DNA of 64,000 nt from Brevibacterium linens ATCC 9172 (GCF_900169165.1 NZ_FXYY01000004.1:1-64000); one strand, 5' to 3'; shown: positions 1 to 8,826, counted from the first letter of the stretch. Numbers and translations: made by a program. Notes: generated by a model not told the origin, from the sequence alone.

Positions 1-70
1 AATCGTCTCGGCGTTGTCAGGGCTGCTTCCCGCCCTCGCTCCCATCCCGGAGTTCAGGCTGCCCTCAACT

Positions 71-567
71 TCACCTGGCTGCTGCGACAGCCAGGCGGTG
101 GTGGTCTCTCACCTCCACTCGGTTCAACAGCGCCTCGTGGCGCACAATGTCGGTCAACCAGAGCCGGTTCACGCCATCGGCTGTGAACTTGTGCCGGGTC
201 CGACCGTCCTCGTCGACCACGGCACACAGGTCGTCGTGGACGGGTGGACCGGGCTTCTTTCCATTCTTACCCCGGCCCTTGCCGAAGGCTGAGAACCAGG
301 AGTTGGTCGAACACAACCGCCACGCGGTGCGCACTGCCATGGGATGGCCGGCCGACTCTGCTTCATCGGCGAGGTATCGGTATCCGAACTCGGGATCGTC
401 GCAGTGGGCGTCGAACAGGGCGTTGGCCCGGTACGCTTCGACGATATCGGCTTCAGGGACCGGTGTGGCCAACCACCGGTAGTAGGGCTGGCGCGAGAGC
501 TTCAAGACCCGGCACGACACCGCCACGGGAATACCGTCGACGGCGAGCTCTCTCACGAGCGGGTAGA
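71..567 (-). pseudogene. IS3-family transposase OrfB fragment
   Basis: This is the N-terminal half of an IS3-family OrfB. It starts with the typical LYPLVRELAVDGIPV stretch, continues through the HTH_21-type region (CRVLKLSRQPYYRW) and reaches the first part of the integrase core (NRLWLTDI, which holds the first catalytic Asp). After that the sequence no longer resembles an rve domain and stops about 24 residues later, so the remaining DDE acidic residues are missing. The 5' side is cut off from its orfA by the IS110 insertion. It cannot encode an active transposase. Confidence 0.8.
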
Positions 568-589
568 GCTGTAATGGCCTCTGGCGGGC

Positions 590-790
590 CTGCGGCCGGC
601 TGGGATGCTGAGCCGTAGCTCGGCCGAGTGACTCCGGGTAGAACCGACTCGTGAACAGTTCGCGATGTCTTCAAAAGGACGTGTCCTCGTCCGAGCCTCG
701 GCTCGGTCTCTCCGCGCAGATGCCTTGATCAGAAGCCTGTCCGTCCCCAGGGGCGTGACTCATTACAGATGTGACTCTGAGCGACCCGGG
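590..790 (+). ncRNA. Predicted IS110 bridge RNA (seekRNA)
   Basis: The non-coding left end holds segments matching all four expected guides. CGGGTAGA (635-642) equals the left target flank at 560-567. TCAAAAGGACG (671-681) is complementary to the right target at 1892-1902. Between them a hairpin forms (650-656 with 658-664). AGAAGC (731-736) equals the right element end at 1887-1892, and CATTACAG (761-768) is complementary to the left element end at 569-576; a C4/G4 hairpin lies between these two. This is the target-loop then donor-loop order known for IS110 bridge RNAs. Transcript ends are guesses. Confidence 0.72.
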
Positions 791-828
791 CCAGCCCACT
801 GATGTGCTGACGACTGGAGGAACTCACC

Positions 829-1875
829 ATGGCCACCGTTACTGAACGCTACGAGCACGTCGTAGGGATCGATACCCACGCGCGTACCCACACGTATTGC
901 ATCATCGACTCTCGAACGGGATCGACGGTCGATACGCGAGCGTTCCCGACTACTGCCCCCGGGATGCAGCGTGCGGTCTCCTGGATTCGACGAAGGACTC
1001 GCGGAACGGCGGTGCTCGCTGCCGTGGAGGGTACTTCCTCGTACGGTGCCGGCATCACCACCGCCCTTCTGACCGAGGGGATCGAGGTCGCCGAGATCCG
1101 AGCTCTCTACCGCCGTTCCCGAGCACGAACAGGCAAGTCAGACCCCCTGGATGCAGAAGCAGCCGCTCGAACGGCGCTCTGCACCGACGTTGAGAAGCTC
1201 GCTCATCCACGCCGCTCTGGTGACCGCGCGGCGCTCCGCGTGCTGCTGGCGAGCCGGTCACTGACCGATCAGCAGCGCACGGCCAACAAGAACGCGCTCA
1301 CGGCACTGCTGCGCACCACCGACGTCGGAGTCGATGCGCGCAAACCGCTCACCGACGCGCAGATCTCCACCATCGCGGCCTGGCGGACCGGGCGAGATGA
1401 GCCATCACATCGAATCTTCCGTGAGGAGGCACGAAGGCTGGCCAAGGCGATCATCGAGCAGACCCGGTCACTCCAGCAGAACCACCAGGCGCTGTCGGCG
1501 CTGACCGAGGCTCTCGCCCCGGGCCTCCAGGGCATCCCGGGGGTCGGCGCGGTCACAGGAGCGATCTTGGTGGCGTCGTACTCACACCACGGACGGGTGC
1601 GCTCGGAAGCGGCTTTCGCCGCGCTCGGGGGCATTGCCCCGTTGCCGGCTTCCTCGGGCAACACCAGTCGCCACCGGCTCTCCCGCTCGGGCGACCGGCA
1701 ACTCAACCGGGCCGTCGACGTCGTCGTTCGCTCGCGGATGAGCTACGACCCTGCCACCTGCAAGTATGTTGAACGCCGGCGCGCGGAAGGGCTATCCAAG
1801 CGCGAGATCCGAAGGTGCCTCAAGCGATACGTCTGCCGTTCTCTCTTTCGGGAGCTTCGGACCCGGATGGCTTGA
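829..1875 (+). CDS. IS110-family transposase (bridge-RNA-guided recombinase)
   Basis: A 348-residue protein of normal family length. The N-terminal RuvC-like DEDD domain shows GIDTHARTHTY (first Asp near residue 15), VEGTSSYG (Glu near 68) and KSDPLDAEAAA (Asp pair near 105). The C-terminal transposase_20 domain shows GIPGVGAVTGA and the serine-containing SSGNTSRHRLSRSGDRQLNR region. The ATG start follows GGAGGAAC. The gene looks intact, and its own predicted guide RNA lies immediately upstream. It would catalyse excision and insertion through a circular intermediate, without target duplication. Confidence 0.93.
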   Translation: MATVTERYEHVVGIDTHARTHTYCIIDSRTGSTVDTRAFPTTAPGMQRAVSWIRRRTRGTAVLAAVEGTSSYGAGITTALLTEGIEVAEIRALYRRSRARTGKSDPLDAEAAARTALCTDVEKLAHPRRSGDRAALRVLLASRSLTDQQRTANKNALTALLRTTDVGVDARKPLTDAQISTIAAWRTGRDEPSHRIFREEARRLAKAIIEQTRSLQQNHQALSALTEALAPGLQGIPGVGAVTGAILVASYSHHGRVRSEAAFAALGGIAPLPASSGNTSRHRLSRSGDRQLNRAVDVVVRSRMSYDPATCKYVERRRAEGLSKREIRRCLKRYVCRSLFRELRTRMA

Positions 1876-2187
1876 CACGGAGGCATAGAAGCGTCCTTTT
1901 GACGGCAGATTCGCCTGCGACAGATACGCAGCCGCGCGGCGCAGGACTTCGTTCTCTTGCTCCAATAGGCGAGTCCGCCGCCGCAGCTCCCGCAGTTCAG
2001 CGGATTCGTCGGTGGTATTGCCGAGCTTGTTACCAGCATCGATCTCGGCCTGGCGGAGCCATTTCGCGATGGTGCCTTCGTGGACGCCGAAGTCCTTGGC
2101 GATCTGTCCGATCGTGGTCTTCTCGTCGCGGTTCAAGGCCACGCGGACGACGTCATCGCGGAACTCTTTCGGGTAGGGCTGGGGCAT
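1792..2187 (-). pseudogene. IS3-family transposase OrfA, 3' end replaced by IS110
   Basis: A DNA-binding OrfA: MPQPYPKEFRDDVVRVAL opens the HTH_Tnp_1 helix-turn-helix (GQIAKDFGVHEGTIAKWL), followed by a leucine-zipper region (ELRRRTRLLEQENEVLRRAAAYL). The authentic part covers 1893-2187. Beyond that the frame reads into the right end of the IS110 element and ends at 1792 with unrelated residues. The ATG at 2187 was chosen because the family starts there; an upstream in-frame start at 2220 adds only poorly conserved residues. Confidence 0.8.
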
Positions 2188-2220
2188 GGTGTCTATCCTT
2201 CCAGGCTTGCCTGTGTACAA

Positions 2221-2707
2221 GCCAGATCAGATGTCACCAAACCCTGCATCAGTCCCTACCGCGGTACACGGAAGCCGTCGCCGGAGCGGCTCCTGGCACG
2301 GCTCTTGCTACAGCGGCATTGTTCCGACGTCTGGCGGGGCGCCGAATAGAGAATCAATCGCGGCCCTCGCCAACTACCGTCTCGGGGCGATCCTTCCGCC
2401 TGTTCAGGGGTTCGCGTCAAGCCAGTCGCACGTTGGTGACTGGACTAGTCAAGGCAGGGCGGGTTGAACACCACGAGCCTGAAGCGCGGATGCACGACGA
2501 CGGTAGCCGACAGTCCAGTGCCTCGGGAAGCCGTCACGCAAGCCTGTCACTGGGGAGCCTGTCACTCGCAGGGTGTGGTTGGCCTCCTCCAGCGGTGATT
2601 CGATGGGTTCATTCCCAGTTGTTCCACTGTCCCGTCTGCCAGTCACCAGATCTGCCGCAAGGCAAGTGCGGATTTGTGCTGCCTACACCAATGAAGAGAA
2701 ACCGATA
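2221..2707. other. Intergenic stretch, no gene recognised
   Basis: The first part probably contains the right end of the IS3 element. Open frames across this stretch have no recognisable domain or ribosome binding site. It presumably carries the promoter for the operon starting at 2708, but I see no clear promoter motif. Confidence 0.5.
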
Positions 2708-4408
2708 ATGAACACCACCACGATTGAAACGCCACCGTCGAAAGGCCGCGTCGGACGGCGCTCATTTCTGCTGGGCTCGGCGGGAGCAGCTGCCGCCGGG
2801 GCGATGATGCCCTTCAACGCCGCGCCCAGTTTCGCCGATGCCAGCGTCTCCAGCGCCCTACCCAGTGGTGGCGGTGTCATTGGCCCCAAGGATCCGCGTT
2901 ACTTGGACCTCAGGACGGGAAACAATGTGCGCTTCGTAGCGAAGCCTGACTACGTGCACATGATCAACAGTGCCAAGGACGCCAAGAAGGCGGTGCAGTC
3001 AGCGGTCGATGCCGGGAAGAAGGTATCCGTTCGCAGTGGAGGGCACTGCTTCGCCGATTTCGTCTGCAACTCTGACATCGAAGTCATTCTCGACGTGTCG
3101 ACGATGGTCGGGGTGTCTTACGACGAGAAGAAGCGGGCCTTCGCGGTCGAACCGGGTGCGCGCCTCTCGAACGTGTACGAGCAGTTGTTCAAACGCTGGG
3201 GCGTGACGATCCCCGGTGGCATCTGCTACAGCGTCGGTGCTGGCGGGCACATCGTCGGCGGCGGATATGGCCTCCTGTCGCGGGCGCACGGCCTGGTCGT
3301 CGACCACCTGTATGCGGTGGAAGTCGTCACCGTCGACGCGGACGGGAAGGCGTCCATCCAGGTCGCCACCCGCGGCTCCCGCGGGGCGCTCGGCGATCTG
3401 TGGTGGGCGCACACCGGTGGAGGCGGTGGCAACTTCGGCGTCGTCACGAAGTACTGGTTCCGTTCCCCGCACGCGAAGGGCTCCGAGCCGGCCGGCCAGC
3501 TGATCGAGGCACCCTCTCGTGTGCTTGTCAATGCGCTCGCGTTCCCGTGGGACCAGGTCGACGAGACTAAGTTCCGCAAGCTCATGGACAACTGGGGTGC
3601 CTGGCACGAGGAGTTCAAGGACCCCGGCACCCCGGAATCGCACCTGTCGAGCCTATTCAACCTCAACCACAAGGCCCATGGCAGCCTGGGCATGTTCACC
3701 CAGATCGACGCCGACGCGCCCGATGCGACCGGCGTCCTCGAGCGGTTCATCGCCCGCATCACCGACGGCGTGGACATCGAGACTTCGGCGATGACCAAGC
3801 CTAACGGGGAGCTGCCGGCCCTGCCTGACTTCCACCAGACCCGGGAGATCTCCTGGATGCAGGCAACTCGCATGGTGGGCACGGACAACCCGACGATCAC
3901 CAACCCCACCAGCCGGGGCGCGCACAAGTCCGCGTACTTCAAGAAGCGGTTCACCGACGCCCAGCTCGACGTGATGTGGGAGCAGATGACCCGGGAGGAC
4001 TTCACCAACCCGGACACCATGATGGTGGTCTTCTCCTTCGGCGGCGCGGTCAACGCGGTGAAGAAGGATGCGACGGCGAACGTGCAGCGCGACTCGATCT
4101 TCAAGATCTGCCTGCAGACGTTCTGGCCGGACAAAGCAGATGATGACTTCTATCTCGGCTGGGCGCGCGAGACCTTCGAGGCCATGTTCGCCTCCTCCGG
4201 TGGCGTCCCGGTGCCCGACGGGCAAGTCGATGGCTGCTACATCAACTACCCGGACACCGACATGGCCGACCCGAAGCGCAACCGCTCTGGCGTGGCCTGG
4301 TCCGAGCTCTATTACCAGGGCAACTATCCCCGCCTGCAGCGGGCGAAGAAGTCCTGGGATCCGACGAACTTCTTCACCCACAGCCTCGGCGTGGAACTTC
4401 CCGCCTAA
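2708..4408 (+). CDS. Tat-exported FAD-linked oxidase, berberine-bridge-enzyme type
   Basis: A 566-residue flavoprotein. A twin-arginine signal (GRRSFLLGSAGAAAAG, residues 17-32) predicts folded export. The PCMH-type FAD domain has RSGGHC, whose His is the usual 8-alpha-histidyl FAD anchor, and GGICYSVGAGGHIVGGGYG, whose Cys is the second (6-S-cysteinyl) anchor, so bicovalent FAD is likely. The C-terminal BBE domain shows the NYPD...YYQGNYPRLQRAKKSWDPTNFF signature split over the last 60 residues. Such enzymes oxidise sugars, oligosaccharides or alkaloids with O2 to give H2O2. It is the first gene of a six-gene operon. The substrate is unknown. Confidence 0.88.
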   Translation: MNTTTIETPPSKGRVGRRSFLLGSAGAAAAGAMMPFNAAPSFADASVSSALPSGGGVIGPKDPRYLDLRTGNNVRFVAKPDYVHMINSAKDAKKAVQSAVDAGKKVSVRSGGHCFADFVCNSDIEVILDVSTMVGVSYDEKKRAFAVEPGARLSNVYEQLFKRWGVTIPGGICYSVGAGGHIVGGGYGLLSRAHGLVVDHLYAVEVVTVDADGKASIQVATRGSRGALGDLWWAHTGGGGGNFGVVTKYWFRSPHAKGSEPAGQLIEAPSRVLVNALAFPWDQVDETKFRKLMDNWGAWHEEFKDPGTPESHLSSLFNLNHKAHGSLGMFTQIDADAPDATGVLERFIARITDGVDIETSAMTKPNGELPALPDFHQTREISWMQATRMVGTDNPTITNPTSRGAHKSAYFKKRFTDAQLDVMWEQMTREDFTNPDTMMVVFSFGGAVNAVKKDATANVQRDSIFKICLQTFWPDKADDDFYLGWARETFEAMFASSGGVPVPDGQVDGCYINYPDTDMADPKRNRSGVAWSELYYQGNYPRLQRAKKSWDPTNFFTHSLGVELPA

Positions 4409-4422
4409 GAAGGGTGCCTGAC

Positions 4423-5655
4423 ATGACCACTCCTGTCCCCGCGACGACGACGCGACCACCGAAGCTGCCGTCCCTGACCGGGCTGCGATTCTTCGCCGCC
4501 CTGCTGGTGTTCGGATTCCACATCACCCTCTCCTCCTCACCGATCCCGCCGAACGACCCGATCAACCTGTTCGCCGACCCCGAGGTCGCGCGCGTGGCCG
4601 AGCAGATCTTCCTGGTCACCGGGTACGTGGGAGTGTCGTTCTTCTTCGTCCTCTCCGGGTTCCTCCTGGCGTGGGCGGCGAAGCCCGATGAGAAGCTCAC
4701 CGCGTTCTGGCGTCGCCGGGTGATGAAGATCTTCCCGAACCACATCGTCATGTGGGTGCTGTCGATGGTGCTGTTCGCCGCCGCGATCACCCCGGCACAC
4801 GCCTCGGTGCTTAACTTCTTCCTCCTCCACGCCTACTCCCCGGACGGGGCCGTTAACGTGGCCGTCAACCCGCCGTCGTGGACGCTGAGCAGCGAGCTGC
4901 TGTTCTACATGCTCTTCCCGTTCTTCATCGTCCTCATCCGCAAGCTCCCGGGTAACCGCCTGTGGGCGTGGGCGGGGCTCATGGTCGTGGGCATGATCGC
5001 CATCCAGATCATCAACCTCACCCTCATCCCCGACACCCCGAAGTCGGCGTTGACCCCGGTGTCCTCGTTCCAGTTCTGGTTCGGCTACATCTTCCCGCCC
5101 TCGCGCCTGTTCGAGTTCCTGTTGGGATCGATCGTCGCCCGCCTGGTCCTGGAGAAGCGGTGGCCCGCCTTCCGCATGTGGCACGCCCTGCTCCTGGCCG
5201 TCGCGGGATATGCGCTGGCAAACGTGGTGCCCTTCGTGTGGACCTTCAACGTCGCCACCATCATCCCGGTGACCGTGCTCATCGCTACCGCCGCCTCCTA
5301 CGACGCGACCGGACGCAAGAGCTTCCTCCAGTCCAAGCCGATGCAATGGCTCGGCGACACCTCCTTCGGCTTCTACCTCGTCCAAGGCGTCTCGATCTTC
5401 TGGGTCCGCCAGATGATGGACAACGCCACCTTCTCCACCTCGGTCGCGCTGTTGTTCATCGCCGGGTTCCTCGCCCTGACCTTGCTGGCCGGCTGGGCGC
5501 TCTACGCGCTCGTGGAGAAACCGATGATGGACCGCTTCGCCCGGCCCCGCCGCAAGCCCGCCCTCCCGCGAGTCGCCGTCCAACCGACAGCGCCCACTGC
5601 TGCCCCCGCCGTCGCCGAACCGGCCGCGGTGGCCACCGCTGATTCCCGAGTCTGA
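4423..5655 (+). CDS. Acyltransferase-3 family integral membrane protein
   Basis: A 410-residue protein beginning LTGLRFFAALLVFGFH, the conserved first transmembrane helix with the catalytic-type His of the acyltransferase-3/OafA family. About ten further hydrophobic helices follow (for example VGVSFFFVLSGFLLAW), and the C-terminal tail is Pro/Ala-rich and cytoplasmic. These enzymes move acyl groups, often acetyl, onto sugars, polysaccharides, lipids or antibiotics at the membrane. ATG 4423 is preferred over GTG 4414 because AAGAAGG lies nine bases before it. The gene starts 14 bases after the oxidase, so the two are probably cotranscribed. Confidence 0.87.
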   Translation: MTTPVPATTTRPPKLPSLTGLRFFAALLVFGFHITLSSSPIPPNDPINLFADPEVARVAEQIFLVTGYVGVSFFFVLSGFLLAWAAKPDEKLTAFWRRRVMKIFPNHIVMWVLSMVLFAAAITPAHASVLNFFLLHAYSPDGAVNVAVNPPSWTLSSELLFYMLFPFFIVLIRKLPGNRLWAWAGLMVVGMIAIQIINLTLIPDTPKSALTPVSSFQFWFGYIFPPSRLFEFLLGSIVARLVLEKRWPAFRMWHALLLAVAGYALANVVPFVWTFNVATIIPVTVLIATAASYDATGRKSFLQSKPMQWLGDTSFGFYLVQGVSIFWVRQMMDNATFSTSVALLFIAGFLALTLLAGWALYALVEKPMMDRFARPRRKPALPRVAVQPTAPTAAPAVAEPAAVATADSRV

Positions 5656-5670
5656 AGAAGGAGACACATC

Positions 5671-6453
5671 ATGGACCTCAACCTCACCGGCAACGTCGTC
5701 ATCGTCACCGGAGGCACCAGCGGCATCGGCCTGGCCACCACCGAACTGCTCACCCGGGAGGGCGCGCACGTGGTCGTCCTCGCCCGCGGCACCACCGACG
5801 TGGCCCTGCCCAAGGGGGCGGAGCTGTTCAAGACCGATCTGACCGACCCCCACGCTGCCACTGAAGCTGTGGAAGCTGTCCGGGCACGCCATGGGCGTTT
5901 GGACGGGCTGGTCAACAATGCGGCCATCCTCATTTCCCAGCCTTCGTTCGCCGACATCGACGACGAGCAGTGGCACCGGATCTTCGAGCTGAACCTCCAC
6001 GCCGGGATTCGACTCATCAGGGCCGCGCTACCGTTGCTGGCCGCAGCGGAGGGTGGCGGATCGATCGTGCACATCGCCAGCGAAGCCGCGCGGATGCCGG
6101 ATCCCACGATCGCCGACTACGCGGCAGCGAAAGCGGCTCTGCTCTCGGTGTCGAAGTCCCTGGCCATCGACTACGGCGGGAGGGTGCGCTCGAACGTGAT
6201 CTCACCCGGCCCCACCCGCACAGCTCTCTTCGATGCCCCGAGAGGGTTCGCTGAGCAGCTCGCGGAGAGGTTCGAGCTTCCCCCAGAGGAGGCCATCGAG
6301 CACTTCATCCAGAAGGAGCGGCGCCTGCCCACTGGACGCATCGGCGCACCCACGGACATCGCCGGGCCGGTGACCTATCTGCTCTCGGCGCGGGCAGCCC
6401 AGGTCACCGGAGCGGAGTGGTCGATCGACGGTGGAGCTCTGCGCCAGATATGA
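5671..6453 (+). CDS. Short-chain dehydrogenase/reductase (SDR)
   Basis: A classical 260-residue SDR. The Rossmann nucleotide-binding motif TGGTSGIG lies near residues 13-20, NNAAI near residue 80, a catalytic-type Ser in HIASEAAR and YAAAK (Tyr and Lys) near residue 150, and the C-terminal GAEWSIDGG ends the domain. It would oxidise or reduce an alcohol/ketone with NAD(P). AAGGAG lies just upstream of the ATG, and its stop overlaps the next start (ATGA), showing tight translational coupling with the hydrolase. Confidence 0.9.
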   Translation: MDLNLTGNVVIVTGGTSGIGLATTELLTREGAHVVVLARGTTDVALPKGAELFKTDLTDPHAATEAVEAVRARHGRLDGLVNNAAILISQPSFADIDDEQWHRIFELNLHAGIRLIRAALPLLAAAEGGGSIVHIASEAARMPDPTIADYAAAKAALLSVSKSLAIDYGGRVRSNVISPGPTRTALFDAPRGFAEQLAERFELPPEEAIEHFIQKERRLPTGRIGAPTDIAGPVTYLLSARAAQVTGAEWSIDGGALRQI

Positions 6454-7295
6454 CCACCCCCCTCACGCAGGATCGCCTACGCGCGACGATCAGCCCAACT
6501 CGGGTCACCGTGCCTGCCAGCAAAGACGGACCAGCGCTACCGGCGACCATGCACCGGCAGACCGAGAACGGGGCTGCCGGGTGGATCATCTGGGCCCACG
6601 GCGGGTCCTGGCACCAAGGGTCGGCCGCCGACTGGCAGCACGCCACCGGTCTGCTCGCGAGCCTGTCAGGCCGGAACGTGCTCTCACTCGACTACCGGCT
6701 CGCGCCGACGCATCGGCACCCCGCGGCCGTGCTCGACATGCTCACCGCCATCGGCTGGGTGCGCGAGACCAGCCCGGACAGTTCGATCATCGTCGGCGGC
6801 GACAGCGCCGGAGGCACCCTCGCCGCTGTCGCGGCGATCGCCGCCCGCGACCGGGGCGAGAGCCTGCAGGCGCAGATCCTGGCTTACCCGCCAATCGATC
6901 CCGAGTGCCGCGCCGTCTCCTACCATGCCGACCCCGGTTCATTCCCGCCGCCCGGGCTGCTAAGGACAGCCTGGCGGTCCTGGCACGGTACGCCGCAGGC
7001 TTCGGCGGTGGCCTCCGACGGGACTCGACTCCTGCTCTCCCCGCGCGAGGCCGACTCGCTTGCTGAGGTGGCCCCGGCCGTGCTCGTCGTCGGTGACCAC
7101 GACCCCGTCCGTGACGACGTCGCCGCCTACGCCGAGCAGCTTCGCGCCGACGGAGTGCCCGTCGACCATCGTGTCCTGCCCGGGATCGGGCACGGCGACG
7201 TCCTCCGCCCGGCCAGCGCCGTCATCGGCGCACTCGCCGCGGCACTCACAGATTTCCCCCGAGAATACACACAGCGAAAGGAAGCATCATCATGA
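6450..7295 (+). CDS. Alpha/beta hydrolase of the HSL/acetyl-esterase type
   Basis: A 281-residue alpha/beta-hydrolase-3 protein. HGGSW forms the oxyanion hole near residue 50, GGDSAGG carries the nucleophilic Ser near residue 116, and VVGDHDPVRDD and GIGHGD supply the likely catalytic Asp and His. These enzymes hydrolyse short acyl esters or lactones, which fits a neighbour that adds acyl groups. The start overlaps the SDR stop, and the stop overlaps the next start (ATGA), so the gene is central to the operon. Confidence 0.87.
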   Translation: MTTPLTQDRLRATISPTRVTVPASKDGPALPATMHRQTENGAAGWIIWAHGGSWHQGSAADWQHATGLLASLSGRNVLSLDYRLAPTHRHPAAVLDMLTAIGWVRETSPDSSIIVGGDSAGGTLAAVAAIAARDRGESLQAQILAYPPIDPECRAVSYHADPGSFPPPGLLRTAWRSWHGTPQASAVASDGTRLLLSPREADSLAEVAPAVLVVGDHDPVRDDVAAYAEQLRADGVPVDHRVLPGIGHGDVLRPASAVIGALAAALTDFPREYTQRKEASS

Positions 7296-7822
7296 CCACC
7301 GCGACCACGACCCCTGCACCGCTGGAGGCCCTCGTCCGCCACTTCGCCGATCTGCGCGACGGGGACCACTTCGGCGAGGTCACCCGCCAAGGCAAGGAGG
7401 CCGCGTTCCAGCGCGCCGTCGAACTCCTCGACACCCCAGCCCGGCAGGTGCTGGAGGAGTTCAACTCCTACCTCCTGCTCGACACCGGACAGATCGACTT
7501 CACTGGCCTGCACCGCGATGCCCATGGCGGGCTCCTGGCCTCCTGGCTGCTGAGCTGGCCGGAGCAGAAAGCCGCAGGCCTCGTCCCGATCAGCATCATC
7601 GCCATCTACGGCGCCGGATTCCACCACCCGCACCTACGCGGGGCGACCGTGGCCCAATGGCCCCTGAACGTCGCCACCGCCGATCACGCCTGGGAACTGG
7701 TTCCCGTGCTGCGATCGATCGCCGGCAGCGACATCGAGGATCTCGTGTTCCAGGTCGGCGGGAACTGGCGCATCGTGCCGGCCACCGCGCAGAACCGGAC
7801 CGGGGAGCTGATCGCCTCATGA
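7292..7822 (+). CDS. Conserved-looking protein of unknown function
   Basis: A 176-residue soluble protein with no signal peptide or membrane helix. It is acidic and rich in Trp, His and Leu (for example SWLLSWPEQKAAGL and GAGFHHPHLRGATVAQWPL). I do not recognise a family. Start and stop both overlap its neighbours by ATGA, so it is certainly translated within the operon. By context it could be a small accessory enzyme or binding protein for the hydrolase/monooxygenase steps. Confidence 0.75.
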   Translation: MTTATTTPAPLEALVRHFADLRDGDHFGEVTRQGKEAAFQRAVELLDTPARQVLEEFNSYLLLDTGQIDFTGLHRDAHGGLLASWLLSWPEQKAAGLVPISIIAIYGAGFHHPHLRGATVAQWPLNVATADHAWELVPVLRSIAGSDIEDLVFQVGGNWRIVPATAQNRTGELIAS

Positions 7823-8769
7823 CTGGCTCCACCACACCCGTGACGCTGTCGGTCCTCGACCAGTCACCCATCACCGACCATCTCGACCGCACCGAGGCGC
7901 TGCAGGAAAGCCTGCGCCTGGCCGAACGGGCCGAACGCGAGGGGTACCGGCGGATCTGGTACGCCGAGCACCACCACTCGATGTCCTTCGCCAGCCCAGC
8001 CCCGGAGACCATGACTGCCCTGGCCCTCGAACGCACCACGCGGATCCGGGTGGGCACCGGTGGGATCCTGCTCCCGCTGTACACGCCTCAGAAAGTCGCC
8101 GAGACGATGGGGCTGCTCCAGCGGGTCCATGGCGATCGTGTCGATATCGGTATCGGCCGCGCTGCGCTGCACACGAATGACTTCCCCCACAAGGTCGAGA
8201 CCCTGCTGAGTCGACTCCCTGAGGGGATGCCGCAGACCGTCACAGAGCCCGAGCACCGGGTGTGGGTGCTCGGCGCCGGCGGAACCTCTGCTCCTCTCGC
8301 TGCGAGCCTGGGGGCCGGGTACGTGCAGGGGCACTTCCTCAGCCCGTCATCCACGCCTCGAGGCATGCGCGCCTACTGGGACGAGGTCGGGAAGAAGCCG
8401 GGGTTCGCCGTTATCGCGGTGCGTGCCGTGACAGCGGATACCGCCGAGAAGGCGCAGCGACTGGCGGCAGCGGCCGCCCTGTGGCGAGCTCGCAAGGACC
8501 TCAACTACGACAGCCCGATCCCGAGTCTCGAACACGCAGAACGCGACAAGGAATGGAGCGATGAAGAACGGGCGCGCGCAGTCACCCGGGAAAACGGCTT
8601 CATCCACGGCACCCCGGAGCATGTGCGCGACCAGCTCCTCGCGCTTGCCGAGCAGCATCGGGCCAGCGAGATCATGGTCAACACATTGACTAGCGATCCG
8701 GCAGACCGTGACGCCTCGTACACCCTGTTGGCGGACGCGTTCGACCAAGCGGCAGTGGGCGTGGCATAG
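7819..8769 (+). CDS. LLM-class flavin-dependent oxidoreductase (luciferase-like)
   Basis: A 316-residue TIM-barrel monooxygenase related to bacterial luciferase. The opening strand VTLSVLDQSP, the YAEHHHSM motif, VGTGGILLPLYTP and RVDIGIGRA are typical of the MsnO8-like group. Members use reduced flavin supplied by a partner and O2 to hydroxylate or cleave substrates. No flavin reductase is visible nearby. It is the last gene of the operon: the start overlaps the upstream stop, and a strong hairpin follows at 8790-8826. Confidence 0.88.
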   Translation: MTGSTTPVTLSVLDQSPITDHLDRTEALQESLRLAERAEREGYRRIWYAEHHHSMSFASPAPETMTALALERTTRIRVGTGGILLPLYTPQKVAETMGLLQRVHGDRVDIGIGRAALHTNDFPHKVETLLSRLPEGMPQTVTEPEHRVWVLGAGGTSAPLAASLGAGYVQGHFLSPSSTPRGMRAYWDEVGKKPGFAVIAVRAVTADTAEKAQRLAAAAALWRARKDLNYDSPIPSLEHAERDKEWSDEERARAVTRENGFIHGTPEHVRDQLLALAEQHRASEIMVNTLTSDPADRDASYTLLADAFDQAAVGVA

Positions 8770-8789
8770 ACACGGCCCACCGAACGCGA

Positions 8790-8826
8790 AACTGCCCCGG
8801 AGTCCAAATCAGACTTCGGGGCAGTT
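8790..8826 (+). terminator. Hairpin terminator after the 2.7-8.8 kb operon
   Basis: AACTGCCCCG at 8790-8799 pairs with CGGGGCAGTT at 8817-8826, extended inward by GAGTC/GACTT, with a 7-base loop. It lies between the operon end and the convergent regulator gene, so it may serve both strands. Confidence 0.8.

Larger units (their letters stand above)
568..1892 (+). mobile_element. IS110-family insertion sequence (complete)
   Basis: The element is bounded by a GC dinucleotide at 568-569 and again at 1891-1892, with no terminal inverted repeats or target duplication, as expected for IS110. The left non-coding end is long (about 260 bp) and the right end is short (about 15 bp), the arrangement of the IS110 subgroup that encodes its bridge RNA upstream of the transposase. 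The element lies at the orfA/orfB junction of an IS3-family element. The ends were set by reconstructing the uninterrupted IS3 reading frames. Confidence 0.8.
71..2220 (-). mobile_element. IS3-family element, split by an IS110 element
   Basis: An IS3-family orfA (right) and an orfB piece (left), both on the minus strand, lie on either side of the IS110 element. Removing bases 570-1892 rejoins them: orfA then ends in a short tail and a TGA, and orfB lies in the -1 frame just after an AAAAG slippery run, as expected for IS3 programmed frameshifting. The orfB side is truncated inside the integrase domain, so the element is dead. Outer boundaries are approximate because no matching terminal repeats were found. 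Confidence 0.75.

Noticed and set aside
671..1902. TCAAAAGGACG / CGTCCTTTTGA as terminal inverted repeats of the IS110 element
   Set aside because: The left copy lies about 100 bp inside the element and the right copy lies in the target, so it is better explained as a target guide of the bridge RNA.
3226..4134. 302-codon minus-strand frame opposite the FAD oxidase
   Set aside because: Antisense shadow of a gene with clear domain matches; no family resemblance or ribosome binding site.
4537..6000. 487-codon minus-strand frame across the acyltransferase and SDR genes
   Set aside because: Highly charged, repetitive composition typical of the reverse of GC-rich coding DNA.
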